Shown in pieces: positions 1 through 7,924 of a stretch of 35,948 nt of DNA (position 1 is its first letter; every line of letters starts with the position of its first letter). The notes beneath the pieces are model-generated. The model had not been told where the DNA came from. It did no database searches and saw nothing but the letters and a program-made list of their open reading frames with translations. Position numbers and translations under genes: made by a program. This DNA is from Planctomycetota bacterium (GTDB taxonomy: Bacteria > Planctomycetota > UBA1135 > GCA-002686595). The DNA lies in contig JAQWJQ010000290.1 in assembly GCA_029248265.1 (NCBI GenBank), positions 1-35,948 on the forward strand, in the 5' to 3' direction.

Positions 1-486
1 GTGGATCGCGACGTCGTGAAAGCCTGCTTCTCGCAGACCTCCAACGTCGGCCTCTGCCATGGCGCCCGGGGTCTTCGTCAACTTCTCGGCATACTCCGCC
101 AGCGCCCGATCCGCGGCGTCCAGATCTCCCCGACGCCAATCGGTCGCGACGGCCCGCACGAACGAGGCGCGCGCCTCCGGATCTCGATCACCCCACTCTT
201 CCTCGACCTCAACACGGAGGTCCGCCTCATGGCTGAGTGTTCAGTAATGACAGTCGTTCGTCCGACTCACGATGGTCGCGACCATCTCTCGCTGGCGGCG
301 GGAGAGCCCCTCTTCCGCGTACATGATCCGCTGGTAGAGCCCCATCGAGGCGTCGAGCACTGCCGGCGCGAGGCTCTGAGCGCGCACGATGCCGAAGACG
401 CGCCCCGCCCGGGCGACCGCGGCGGCGTAGCTCCGCGCAAGGCGGCCCGTCGCGTCTGTGATGGAGATGGTCCGGATCCAGGGCAT
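1..486 (-). CDS. AhpD-like / carboxymuconolactone decarboxylase-family peroxidase-related protein, predicted selenoprotein with in-frame TGA (Sec) at 241..243; 3' end runs off the window
   Basis: N-terminal part MPWIRTISITDATGRLARSYAAAVARAGRVFGIVRAQSLAPAVLDASMGLYQRIMYAEEGLSRRQREMVATIVSRTNDCHY, then TGA, then the same frame reads TLSHEADLRVEVEEEWGDRDPEARASFVRAVATDWRRGDLDAADRALAEYAEKLTKTPGAMAEADVGGLREAGFHDVAIH with no further stop to the window edge. Both halves look like one AhpD-family protein; TGA falls at the second Cys of CxxC. Confidence 0.85.
211..241 (-). promoter_or_regulatory. Candidate bacterial SECIS stem-loop immediately 3' of the recoded TGA
   Basis: Minus strand: AACAC(241-237)/GTGTT(215-211) outer stem, asymmetric internal loop, GAGG(228-225)/CCTC(220-217) inner stem, apical loop CGGA (224-221) starting 16 nt after the TGA with G in its second position. 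Confidence 0.6.
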
Positions 487-604
487 GATGATCTTCGCGC
501 AGCCGTCAGAGGTGGAGGAGGTTCAGGGGGGAGCTGGACCGACGCGCCGACGCGCCCGACCTCCCCGCCGGAATGCCAGAGCGGGGCCATGGGCGCCACC
601 GCAG

Positions 605-1114
605 CTACAGCCTACGGTCCCCGCCTCGCGAGAGGTTGTCGACCCAGGCCCCCAGGATCAGCGCCCGACGCTGCTTGACGAGGCGCAGCTCCTCGAACGC
701 GGCCGCCCGCTCGTGGTCCCCGAGCTTGACGAGGAACAGCGCATAATCCCCGTACCACCGGCTCACGGTGTCCTCCGCGCTTCGGATCAGGCGGAGCGCA
801 GGACGCGCGCCCGTGACCCGTGTGCTGTGGACCAGCAACCGGGCGAGGACACGCCGGCGAATGCTGGTCCGGCGAGGCTGCCCCCCCATGCTCAAGATGA
901 GCGCCTGGACCGTCGAGACCAGGTCGACCCCCTCCCGATTCAGTTCCGTAGCGAGGGCCGCAAGCTCGGAGTCACGGGCGCGGCGAGCGATGTGGTCGTA
1001 GACCGCTCGCGCTCCGATCTCGCTGAGCAGGGTCCGCCGGAGGTCTCGCAGCAGGGACCGGTAGGCCCCTCGCCGCTCCCTCGCGATCACCTTGAAGCCG
1101 CCCTGCTCCAACAC
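605..1114 (-). CDS. Hypothetical protein, predicted all-helical (possibly ferritin-like four-helix bundle)
   Basis: ORF 605..1174; likely GTG start at 1114 (VLEQGGFKVIARERRG...) directly after the TGA of the upstream gene (1118..1116). Helical, charged sequence. Confidence 0.55.
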   Translation of the reverse strand: MLEQGGFKVIARERRGAYRSLLRDLRRTLLSEIGARAVYDHIARRARDSELAALATELNREGVDLVSTVQALILSMGGQPRRTSIRRRVLARLLVHSTRVTGARPALRLIRSAEDTVSRWYGDYALFLVKLGDHERAAAFEELRLVKQRRALILGAWVDNLSRGGDRRL

Positions 1115-1115
1115 C

Positions 1116-2324
1116 TCAGGAGTCCCGGGCTCCCCTGATCTTGACGAAGGCCTCGAGGGTCCCTTGCGGGTCAAACTCGACCGCGCTGGGCAGCCCCTCG
1201 ATGGGCAGTTGAAAGACCTGCTTGCGCCGGCTCACCTCGAGCGTGCGCTGCAGGAGCTCCCCGCCCTCCGTCTTGATCGTCACAGGCAGTGTGAATGGGT
1301 AAGCCGGCGCTCCTGTGGCGGTGACGCGCTGCAGCTGGTCCACACGCAGCAGGAGCCGGCCGCGCTCCGAGTCTTCACGCCAAGAGGTCTCGACGAGCGG
1401 TCCCGCCGGGCCGAGGAGCCAGCAGCGAATGAAGCCCGCGCCCTGATCACCGAACGCCTCCGCGACCTCTTCAAAGCCCTGAGCTTCGCCAGCAGCTCCC
1501 GCGTCGACCACCTGCCGGAGGCCGCTGGTGAACTCCGACGAGCCGATCCGATCCCGGAGCAAGAGCCAGCGCGGCGTCGCCCATTCCGCGTCCGCGGAGG
1601 GTCGATACCACCCCCCATCCCGGAGTTCGGAGGCGCCCTCGGCGTCCTCCTCTTCATAGAGGGCGAAGAGGACGTCCGCGAGGGTCGTCACCACGGGGCG
1701 ATCTTCACCGGCCTTCGGCACCACCAGGAGCCCAAACCAGGCACGGGCCACGGCCCCAGCCAGGGGCTGGCCAGCGAGCGGGTCCCGATGCAGCAGGAGC
1801 CGCTCTGCGAAGAGGGTGAACGACGCGCGAGCAGCGGCCCCGACCGGCTCATCAAGGACCAGGCCAAGGGCGACGTCGCGGGGATCGATGGCCTGGAGCG
1901 GGAACGCCCGGGGAGCCCTCCAGCGGTGGACCTCGCCTCGCGCGCTCACCTCCGCCGAGATACGCGCCACGCTCGCGGGGTCGAGGACACGGGGCAGCCA
2001 TGGCTGGCCTTGGTCGAGGGTGAGCTCCTTCGAGGAGAGCCTTCGCGAGCTGGCGGACGAGCTGGCAGCCTGGGCGCCGGGCTCGAGGATCTCAACGGCA
2101 AGGGACCCCGACACCTGGCCCGAGCGGTCCACTCCGAGGGAATAGACCGCGTCCGTGACCTCGACCTTGCCGCCGCTCGAGGAGACCGCCGCGGTCTCAA
2201 GCGCATCGCTGGAGGCTGCGCAGGCCGCGAGGGCGAGACCGAGAGCGGGCAGGCCGCTTCGGAGGGTCCGGATCGCTAGACTCGTCGGCTGTGCGGCTTG
2301 GTGGTCGCCTTGGTAGTGCTCCAT
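1116..2324 (-). CDS. Lipoprotein-like secreted protein with degenerate M1 (gluzincin) aminopeptidase-like domain
   Basis: Start MEHYQGDHQ... with hydrophobic signal/lipobox-like LALAACAA; FTLFAERLLLHRDPLAGQPLAGAVARAWFGLLV resembles M1 '...YRE..LL......HExxHQWFG..V' without HExxH; C-terminal VETSWREDSERGRLLLRVDQLQRV...AYPFTLPVTIKTEGG...QLPIEGLPSAVEFDPQGTLEA resembles the M1 post-catalytic beta region. Confidence 0.55.
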   Translation of the reverse strand: MEHYQGDHQAAQPTSLAIRTLRSGLPALGLALAACAASSDALETAAVSSSGGKVEVTDAVYSLGVDRSGQVSGSLAVEILEPGAQAASSSASSRRLSSKELTLDQGQPWLPRVLDPASVARISAEVSARGEVHRWRAPRAFPLQAIDPRDVALGLVLDEPVGAAARASFTLFAERLLLHRDPLAGQPLAGAVARAWFGLLVVPKAGEDRPVVTTLADVLFALYEEEDAEGASELRDGGWYRPSADAEWATPRWLLLRDRIGSSEFTSGLRQVVDAGAAGEAQGFEEVAEAFGDQGAGFIRCWLLGPAGPLVETSWREDSERGRLLLRVDQLQRVTATGAPAYPFTLPVTIKTEGGELLQRTLEVSRRKQVFQLPIEGLPSAVEFDPQGTLEAFVKIRGARDS

Positions 2325-2379
2325 CGGTTCGGCCGGAGGGCTGGGCTCCGGGGAAACAGATCGTAGCGTCGGGCGCCCC

Positions 2380-3153
2380 ATGGACTTCCTTCTCGAATGC
2401 ATCGGTTTCCCACCATCCCTGGACGAGGAAGAAATCGTCGCCCTCGCGTGCAGCCGCGGGGAGCCGACTCCGTGGCGCGGCCCCGCGGATCGACACAGGA
2501 TGCTCAGCCTCGGCGGCGGGCTCCAGGTGCGGGCTGACAAGGACCCCGAGCGCGGCTTCTGGACGCTGACGCCCTTCTACGATGTCCCCCACCGCCTCCG
2601 GTTGTCCATCCAGACGGTCGTCCGCCCCTCGGACTCTCCCTACGACGCGCTCCTCACCGGTTGGGCAGCCCCGCCCCCGCCTTGGTCCGACGAGCGCCGA
2701 AGGGGGGCCTACCGCCTCTCCACGTGGATCTCGGACGCACGCCGCCTCGGTCGCAGGGTGCAGGTGGGGCAGGTCCTCGCCGTCTCCATCGCCGGCTTCG
2801 CCCTCTCGGTCGACCGCATCCTCCCTCCGCGCACCCGGCCAGAGGGGCACGCCTTCGAGGCCACAGCAGGCGCCCGGATCCGCCCCATCGGGGGGGACGG
2901 CGCTCCTGGGGGGTGCTGCGATGTCTCCCTGCGCGTCCGCGCCGTCCGTCGGATCCTCAACGAGGTGACCGGGGAGCCGGTCGAGATGGTCATCTGCGCT
3001 GCGCCCGAGCGGCCGCTCGTCCTCTTCCTCTCCCGCTGGCAACTCGAGCGCGATGGGCTCCCCATGCCCCGTGCCGGCTGCCGGATCGAGGGTACGTTCC
3101 TCATGAACGGGCGCCTCTCAGGCGGCCTCCAGGCCGCGCAGAAGACCCCTTGA
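2380..3153 (+). CDS. Hypothetical protein
   Basis: ATG at 2380, 257 aa ORF, divergent from 1116..2324; no family recognised. Long open frames also occur on the other frames here (GC-rich). Confidence 0.5.
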   Translation: MDFLLECIGFPPSLDEEEIVALACSRGEPTPWRGPADRHRMLSLGGGLQVRADKDPERGFWTLTPFYDVPHRLRLSIQTVVRPSDSPYDALLTGWAAPPPPWSDERRRGAYRLSTWISDARRLGRRVQVGQVLAVSIAGFALSVDRILPPRTRPEGHAFEATAGARIRPIGGDGAPGGCCDVSLRVRAVRRILNEVTGEPVEMVICAAPERPLVLFLSRWQLERDGLPMPRAGCRIEGTFLMNGRLSGGLQAAQKTP

Positions 3154-3272
3154 GCGGTGAAGGCGCGACGAATAGTCCAGTCCGCGAGCGCCGATGTGGC
3201 AAACTCCCCTTCCGCGCCTGACCGCCCCGCACGCTGGCCCAGGCCTTACGTCCCGCATCCCCCAGGAAGCTC

Positions 3273-4961
3273 ATGCGTCATCTCCTCCGCTTGACCCTCG
3301 TCGCCCTCGCCGCTGCAGGGCTGCTCCTCTCCCCTGCGACCGCTCAGGATGCCGCCCCCGAGGGCGGGCTGCAGGCCGGAGCGGCGATGGACGCGCCGCC
3401 GGAGAACCTTCCGGCGGACGGGGCGCACGACTGGCAGGCGTCGATCGACCAGCGCATGAAGAAGGTGAACGGGGCCGTCGGGAGCGTCTTCTTCTTCCCG
3501 ATCCCCGTACCTGGCACGGCGAACACGGACGCGGAGGGGAATCCCGTCACGACCCCGATCCCCTTCATCGGGGGCGAGGTCACCACGCTGACCATTCCGT
3601 TCGCGGTGCTCTGGCTGGTCCTCGGGGCGATCTTCTTCACCCTGCGCATGGGCTTCGTCCAGTTCAAGCTGGTGGGGCACGCCATCCAGGTCACCCGCGG
3701 CAAGTACGACGACCCGAACGACGAGGGTGAGGTCTCCCACTTCGAGGCCCTCACCGCCGCCCTCTCGGCGACGGTCGGACTCGGCAACATCGCCGGGGTG
3801 GCCATCGCCATCTCGATCGGCGGGCCCGGCGCGACCCTCTGGATGATCCTCGCGGGCGTGCTGGGCATGGCCTCCAAGTTCACCGAGTGCTCCCTCGGCC
3901 AGATGTATCGTCACGAGCGCTCAGACGGCAGCGTCATGGGCGGCGCCATGTACTACCTCTCGGACGGGCTCCGCGACCGCGGCCCGGTCCTCGCCACCCT
4001 CGGCAAGGTCCTGGCGGTCGCCTTCGCGATCCTGTGCATCGGTGGCTCCCTGGCTGGCGGCAACAGCTTCCAGGTCAACCAGTCCAAGGACGCGTTGGCC
4101 GAGGTGATCCCCTTCCTCAAGGACAACGGCTGGGCGTACGGCGCGGTGATGACCCTCGCGGCGGGCGGGGTGATCCTTGGCGGTCTGCGGCGGATCGCGG
4201 ACGTGGCCTCGAAGATCGTCCCGGCCATGTGCGGCCTCTACGTCGCCGCCTGCCTGTTCGTGATCCTCTCCAACGCCGACCAGGTGGTCGGCGCCTTCGG
4301 GACGATCATTGACGGGGCGTTCAACCCCCAGGCAGGGCTCGGCGGCATCGTCGGCGTCCTGATCGTCGGCTTCAAGCGCGCCGCCTTCTCCAACGAGGCC
4401 GGCGTCGGCTCGGCGGCCATCGCCCACTCCGCGGCCAAGTCCCACTACGCCGTCCGTGAGGGCATCGTCGCCCTGCTCGAGCCCCTGATCGACACGGTCA
4501 TCGTCTGCACGATGACGGCGCTCGTCATCGTGATCACCGGCGCGTACGTCAAGGTGGACCCCGCCACCGGGGCAGAGACGGTCTTCAACGAGTACATCGT
4601 CGGCAGCAACGGCGCCGGTCTGACCTCGATGGCCTTCTCCACGGTCATCCCCTGGTTCAAGTACGTGCTCGCCGTCGCGGTCGTCCTCTTCGCCTTCTCC
4701 ACGATGATCTCGTGGTCGTACTACGGCGAGCGGTGCTTCTCATGGCTCTTCGGGGACGGCTACAGCATCGTCTACAAGGTGCTGTTCCTCTCCTTCAGCT
4801 TCCTCGGGTCGGTCATCACGGCGACCGCCGTCCTCGACTTCGGTGACCTGATGATCCTCGGCATGGCCATCCCGAACGTGCTCGGCGTCTTCCTGCTGAG
4901 CGGGAAGGTCAAGGAGCGCCTCGACGAGTACCTCGAACTGAAGCGATCCGGCCAGATGTGA
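3273..4961 (+). CDS. Sodium:alanine/glycine symporter (AGCS family) with N-terminal signal-like segment
   Basis: 562 aa; HFEALTAALSATVGLGNIAGVAIAISIGGPGATLWMILAGVLGMASKFTECSLGQMYR and GFKRAAFSNEAGVGSAAIAHSAAKS are AGCS hallmarks; RBS-like AGGAAG upstream. Confidence 0.93.
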   Translation: MRHLLRLTLVALAAAGLLLSPATAQDAAPEGGLQAGAAMDAPPENLPADGAHDWQASIDQRMKKVNGAVGSVFFFPIPVPGTANTDAEGNPVTTPIPFIGGEVTTLTIPFAVLWLVLGAIFFTLRMGFVQFKLVGHAIQVTRGKYDDPNDEGEVSHFEALTAALSATVGLGNIAGVAIAISIGGPGATLWMILAGVLGMASKFTECSLGQMYRHERSDGSVMGGAMYYLSDGLRDRGPVLATLGKVLAVAFAILCIGGSLAGGNSFQVNQSKDALAEVIPFLKDNGWAYGAVMTLAAGGVILGGLRRIADVASKIVPAMCGLYVAACLFVILSNADQVVGAFGTIIDGAFNPQAGLGGIVGVLIVGFKRAAFSNEAGVGSAAIAHSAAKSHYAVREGIVALLEPLIDTVIVCTMTALVIVITGAYVKVDPATGAETVFNEYIVGSNGAGLTSMAFSTVIPWFKYVLAVAVVLFAFSTMISWSYYGERCFSWLFGDGYSIVYKVLFLSFSFLGSVITATAVLDFGDLMILGMAIPNVLGVFLLSGKVKERLDEYLELKRSGQM

Positions 4962-4962
4962 G

Positions 4963-4979
4963 GGCGCGGGCGCCGCGCC
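4963..4979 (+). terminator. Hairpin directly after the AGCS stop codon
   Basis: GGCGCGG-GCG-CCGCGCC, perfect 7-bp stem, 3-nt loop; no T-tract. Confidence 0.45.
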
Positions 4980-5052
4980 ACGCACCCGCCTCTTGACCGC
5001 CGCGAGAGCCCTTGAGGGCCTCTTGCAGCGTCTGAGTGCCCCGTTCGGAGCA

Positions 5053-5079
5053 GGCACCGGGGAATTTATCCCCGGTGCC
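5053..5079. repeat. Perfect 10-bp inverted repeat with 7-nt AT-only spacer (operator, 5' UTR hairpin or REP-like element)
   Basis: GGCACCGGGG-AATTTAT-CCCCGGTGCC, 38 bp upstream of the ATG at 5117. Confidence 0.7.
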
Positions 5080-5116
5080 ATCCAACCATGAGCGGCCACG
5101 GTCGATACTCCCCCCT

Positions 5117-6022
5117 ATGAAGCTCTCCGCCTTCACCCTCACCCTCGCTGCCGCCGGCGTCGCCGCCGCAGCCACCGCTGGTGCCTCGCTCCTCCAACAG
5201 GACGAGCAGCTCAATGATGGCGTCATGCAGACCGTGGTCGGCGCCCTCCCCCCGCAGACGCAACGCAACTTCTTCTCGATGGCGGATGCGAATGGGTCCG
5301 ATTGGATCTCGTTCTCCGAGTCCGCCGCGACGATGCGCTTTGACGCAGCCCGCTTCCGCATCTTTGACAAGGACAACGACGGTCGCCTGACCATCAAGGA
5401 GTTCAGCGCGTTCGTCAATTCGGAGGCAGAGGCTGGCCGCTCGGTCCGCAAGCCCAACGTCCCCGCCGGCCTGGTCAAGCCGCCGGCGCGCAACGCCGAG
5501 CAGCTCCGCACGGCGTATGACATCGACCTCGACGGCGCGATCAGCACGCTTGAGCTGGAACGGCTGCTGGTCGACTACCAGGGCACTTCGCGGGACCGCC
5601 TGGACGCAGGCACCGCGCTGGATCGACACGACGCGGATGGTTCTGGAGTCCTCGAGCAGGACGAGCTGGAGCGCATCGCCTCCCTCATCAATCCGAACAA
5701 TGCCAGATCAGGCGCCGCAGGAAGGCGGCCGACCGGCCGCTCAGTGATCGACATGTTTGGCCGCCCCATCGAGCGAGGGGAGAACATCCCGCCCCGGATC
5801 AAGGGCCCGGTCCCCACCTTCCACCGGCTCGACGTCGACCGTGACGGGTTCGTGAGCCTCGAGGACCTCGAACGCCTCGAGGGGACGACGTTCGCCCCGG
5901 TCAGACTCTCCAGCGTCCTCGCCACCCTGGACCTCGACGGTGATGGCCGAATGAGCGAAGCCGAGTTCGTCGCCGCGGTCTCAAGCTCGTCGAAAGCTCA
6001 ACCCGCCGGTCAGGGCGACTAG
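5117..6022 (+). CDS. Secreted EF-hand Ca2+-binding protein
   Basis: Signal peptide MKLSAFTLTLAAAGVAAAATAGAS; loops DKDNDGRLTIKE, DIDLDGAISTLE, DADGSGVLEQDE, DVDRDGFVSLED, DLDGDGRMSEAE plus degenerate DANGSDWISFSE. Confidence 0.88.
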   Translation: MKLSAFTLTLAAAGVAAAATAGASLLQQDEQLNDGVMQTVVGALPPQTQRNFFSMADANGSDWISFSESAATMRFDAARFRIFDKDNDGRLTIKEFSAFVNSEAEAGRSVRKPNVPAGLVKPPARNAEQLRTAYDIDLDGAISTLELERLLVDYQGTSRDRLDAGTALDRHDADGSGVLEQDELERIASLINPNNARSGAAGRRPTGRSVIDMFGRPIERGENIPPRIKGPVPTFHRLDVDRDGFVSLEDLERLEGTTFAPVRLSSVLATLDLDGDGRMSEAEFVAAVSSSSKAQPAGQGD

Positions 6023-6042
6023 GACACCCGCGTCCGTCGCGA

Positions 6043-6064
6043 CGAGGCGGCGGCGACCGCCTCG
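6043..6064. terminator. Hairpin between convergent genes
   Basis: CGAGGCGG-CGGCGA-CCGCCTCG, 8-bp perfect stem between genes ending at 6022 (+) and 6146 (-); a second short hairpin CCTCC-GTT-GGAGG follows. Confidence 0.5.
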
Positions 6065-6145
6065 CCACCCCTCCGTTGGAGGGTCCCTCCAGGCGAGCCC
6101 CTGCCGCGGCGCGGGCGCCAGGCGCGCCTGAGACGGGGCGGACCG

Positions 6146-7924
6146 TCACTCAGGGGGTTCGGTGGACACCAGGTCCAGCGCTCTCGGCTCGGGCAAGCCC
6201 TCGCCCGCAGTGAGCGCCTTCAACCAGAACCGCGCTCCCCTGAACCAGTCCTTCCAGAGCCGCTCGGCGGCTGGCCCAGCCTCCTCTCGAACCACGGCAT
6301 TGAGGCGCGTGTGGAGCTCCAGGTTGAGCGTGTCGAGGTGGCGCTCGAGGTCGAGCGGCCGAGCGTCCGCCACGGCGAGGGCCGCGGCCCCCACGGCCAC
6401 GGCCGTCCGGCGGAGCTCCGCGGGGTCCACCATGTCCATGCGGTCCAGGCTTGTCTGGTAGGAGAAGTCCGTGAAGTGCCAGAAGAGCGCCGCGGCGGTC
6501 CCCGCGGCGAGGAACGCGTCGTGGTCACCGCTCCCCTCCCACGGATGTTCACGAGTCGACCAACGCTTCCCTCCACGGGCGGCCTCTGCGTAGCTCACAT
6601 CGATCAACGCCTCCCGGCAGATGATGGACAGTCCGTTGGGGACGATGTCCTTCGCGATGGTGTCTCCGCTCCCCCGAGGGGTGTGAGCGTCGGGCGGGAG
6701 CAGGTAGACGCTCGCCGGGTCCCACCCCCGCTCGAGCAGGCAGCCCGCGCCGGTCCTCTCCGCGTCCGCGGCGATCATGTCGGCCACGATCGCCGCTACC
6801 GGCTCGCCGCCCACCTCGGCCACCGCCATGGCGCCAGCGCCTAGCTCCGTGCCGAAGACGAAGCACAAGGACCGCCTCGGTCGCTCGAGGACGCCAGAGG
6901 CGATGAGGCGCTTCACGGTCAGCGCCAGTTCTGCGACGCCGCCCGCACCCGCCGCGTTGTCGTTCGCCCCGGCGCCGTCCACGTGCCCAAGGACAAAGAC
7001 GGTCTCGTCCGGGCGTTCTGCCCCCTCGATCGTGGCGAGGACCACTCTCAGCGGGCGGACCTGCTCCGAGACCTGCGCCTCGAGCCGGACTCGCGCGCCG
7101 TACGGCGAGGCTGTCCGCAGGAACTCCCCGACGCGTCGAGAGATCTGGAAGCTGGGGAGCGTGGCACCAGGGCGCACCCGGCCGCTGAAGATCGCGTCGT
7201 GTCCGCGCTTCTCGCCAGAGGGATCCATGCAGTACGGGAGGGTGTAATCCGAGAGGACCGCCGCGGCGCCCGCGGCGACCGCCTCCTCCTCGACAGAGAG
7301 GAGCGGCCGCTTCGTCAGGAGCACGTCGCCCGCCTTCAAGGCGCCGAGCTCCAGCACGAGGGGACCTGCCACGCGACACCCCGGCGCGCCGAGCGGGAGC
7401 ATGACCCGCGCGGACTCACGCTCGTGCTCGAAGCTCAGGAGCTCGACCTCGCCGGCCTCCTCAGCGCGCCACCTTGCGCCGCGCTTGCTGGCCTTGGCGA
7501 GTGCCTCGTCGCTCGCCGCGACCCGGAGGCTGGCCGAACGGGGGGTCCACGCCGCGGTCTCCATCGGCCGGCTGACGACCGAGAGTCCATAGCCGTCCGT
7601 CACCCCAAACCCCGCACCGAAGAGGGCTGAGCGGATCTCCTCGATCGAGGCCTCGTAGCCGTCGCTCCCCGGTGCCCGATAGAAGCCGTCCAGGAAGGTC
7701 GTCACCGACATGGCCGCCTCGGCGTCGAAGGCGTCCAGCAACGGATGGACGAAGCGCGCCGTCCCCGCCTGCCCAGGGTCCACCGGAGGCCCATCATGAT
7801 TTCCGATAACGGGCGAGCGCTCCCCGAACTTGTCAGGGATGGGCGGCCCCGAGGACGCCGCGCACGCGCCGAGGCAGGCCACCAGGCCGCTCGCGAGGGT
7901 GAGGACCGGGAGCGAGGACCTCAT
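6146..7924 (-). CDS. Secreted lipoprotein M28-family metallopeptidase with PA-like insert
   Basis: MRSSLPVLTLASGLVACLGACAASS lipobox; VFVLGHVDGAGANDNAAGAGGVAELALTVKRL, FGTELGAGAM, SGDHDAFLAAGTAAALFWHFTDFSYQTSLDRMDMVDPAELRR. TGATG overlap with upstream gene. Confidence 0.83.
   Translation of the reverse strand: MRSSLPVLTLASGLVACLGACAASSGPPIPDKFGERSPVIGNHDGPPVDPGQAGTARFVHPLLDAFDAEAAMSVTTFLDGFYRAPGSDGYEASIEEIRSALFGAGFGVTDGYGLSVVSRPMETAAWTPRSASLRVAASDEALAKASKRGARWRAEEAGEVELLSFEHERESARVMLPLGAPGCRVAGPLVLELGALKAGDVLLTKRPLLSVEEEAVAAGAAAVLSDYTLPYCMDPSGEKRGHDAIFSGRVRPGATLPSFQISRRVGEFLRTASPYGARVRLEAQVSEQVRPLRVVLATIEGAERPDETVFVLGHVDGAGANDNAAGAGGVAELALTVKRLIASGVLERPRRSLCFVFGTELGAGAMAVAEVGGEPVAAIVADMIAADAERTGAGCLLERGWDPASVYLLPPDAHTPRGSGDTIAKDIVPNGLSIICREALIDVSYAEAARGGKRWSTREHPWEGSGDHDAFLAAGTAAALFWHFTDFSYQTSLDRMDMVDPAELRRTAVAVGAAALAVADARPLDLERHLDTLNLELHTRLNAVVREEAGPAAERLWKDWFRGARFWLKALTAGEGLPEPRALDLVSTEPPE

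Noticed and set aside
241-486. Reading 241..486 as a truncated pseudogene
   Set aside because: TGA sits exactly on the functional Cys codon, downstream frame is intact and family-like, and a SECIS-like hairpin follows; selenocysteine explains all three. Pseudogene remains the fallback if Sec machinery is absent.
1-678. Plus-strand 225-aa ORF covering the left edge
   Set aside because: Antisense to the AhpD-like gene, Arg/Pro-rich translation with no family features; typical GC-rich shadow ORF.
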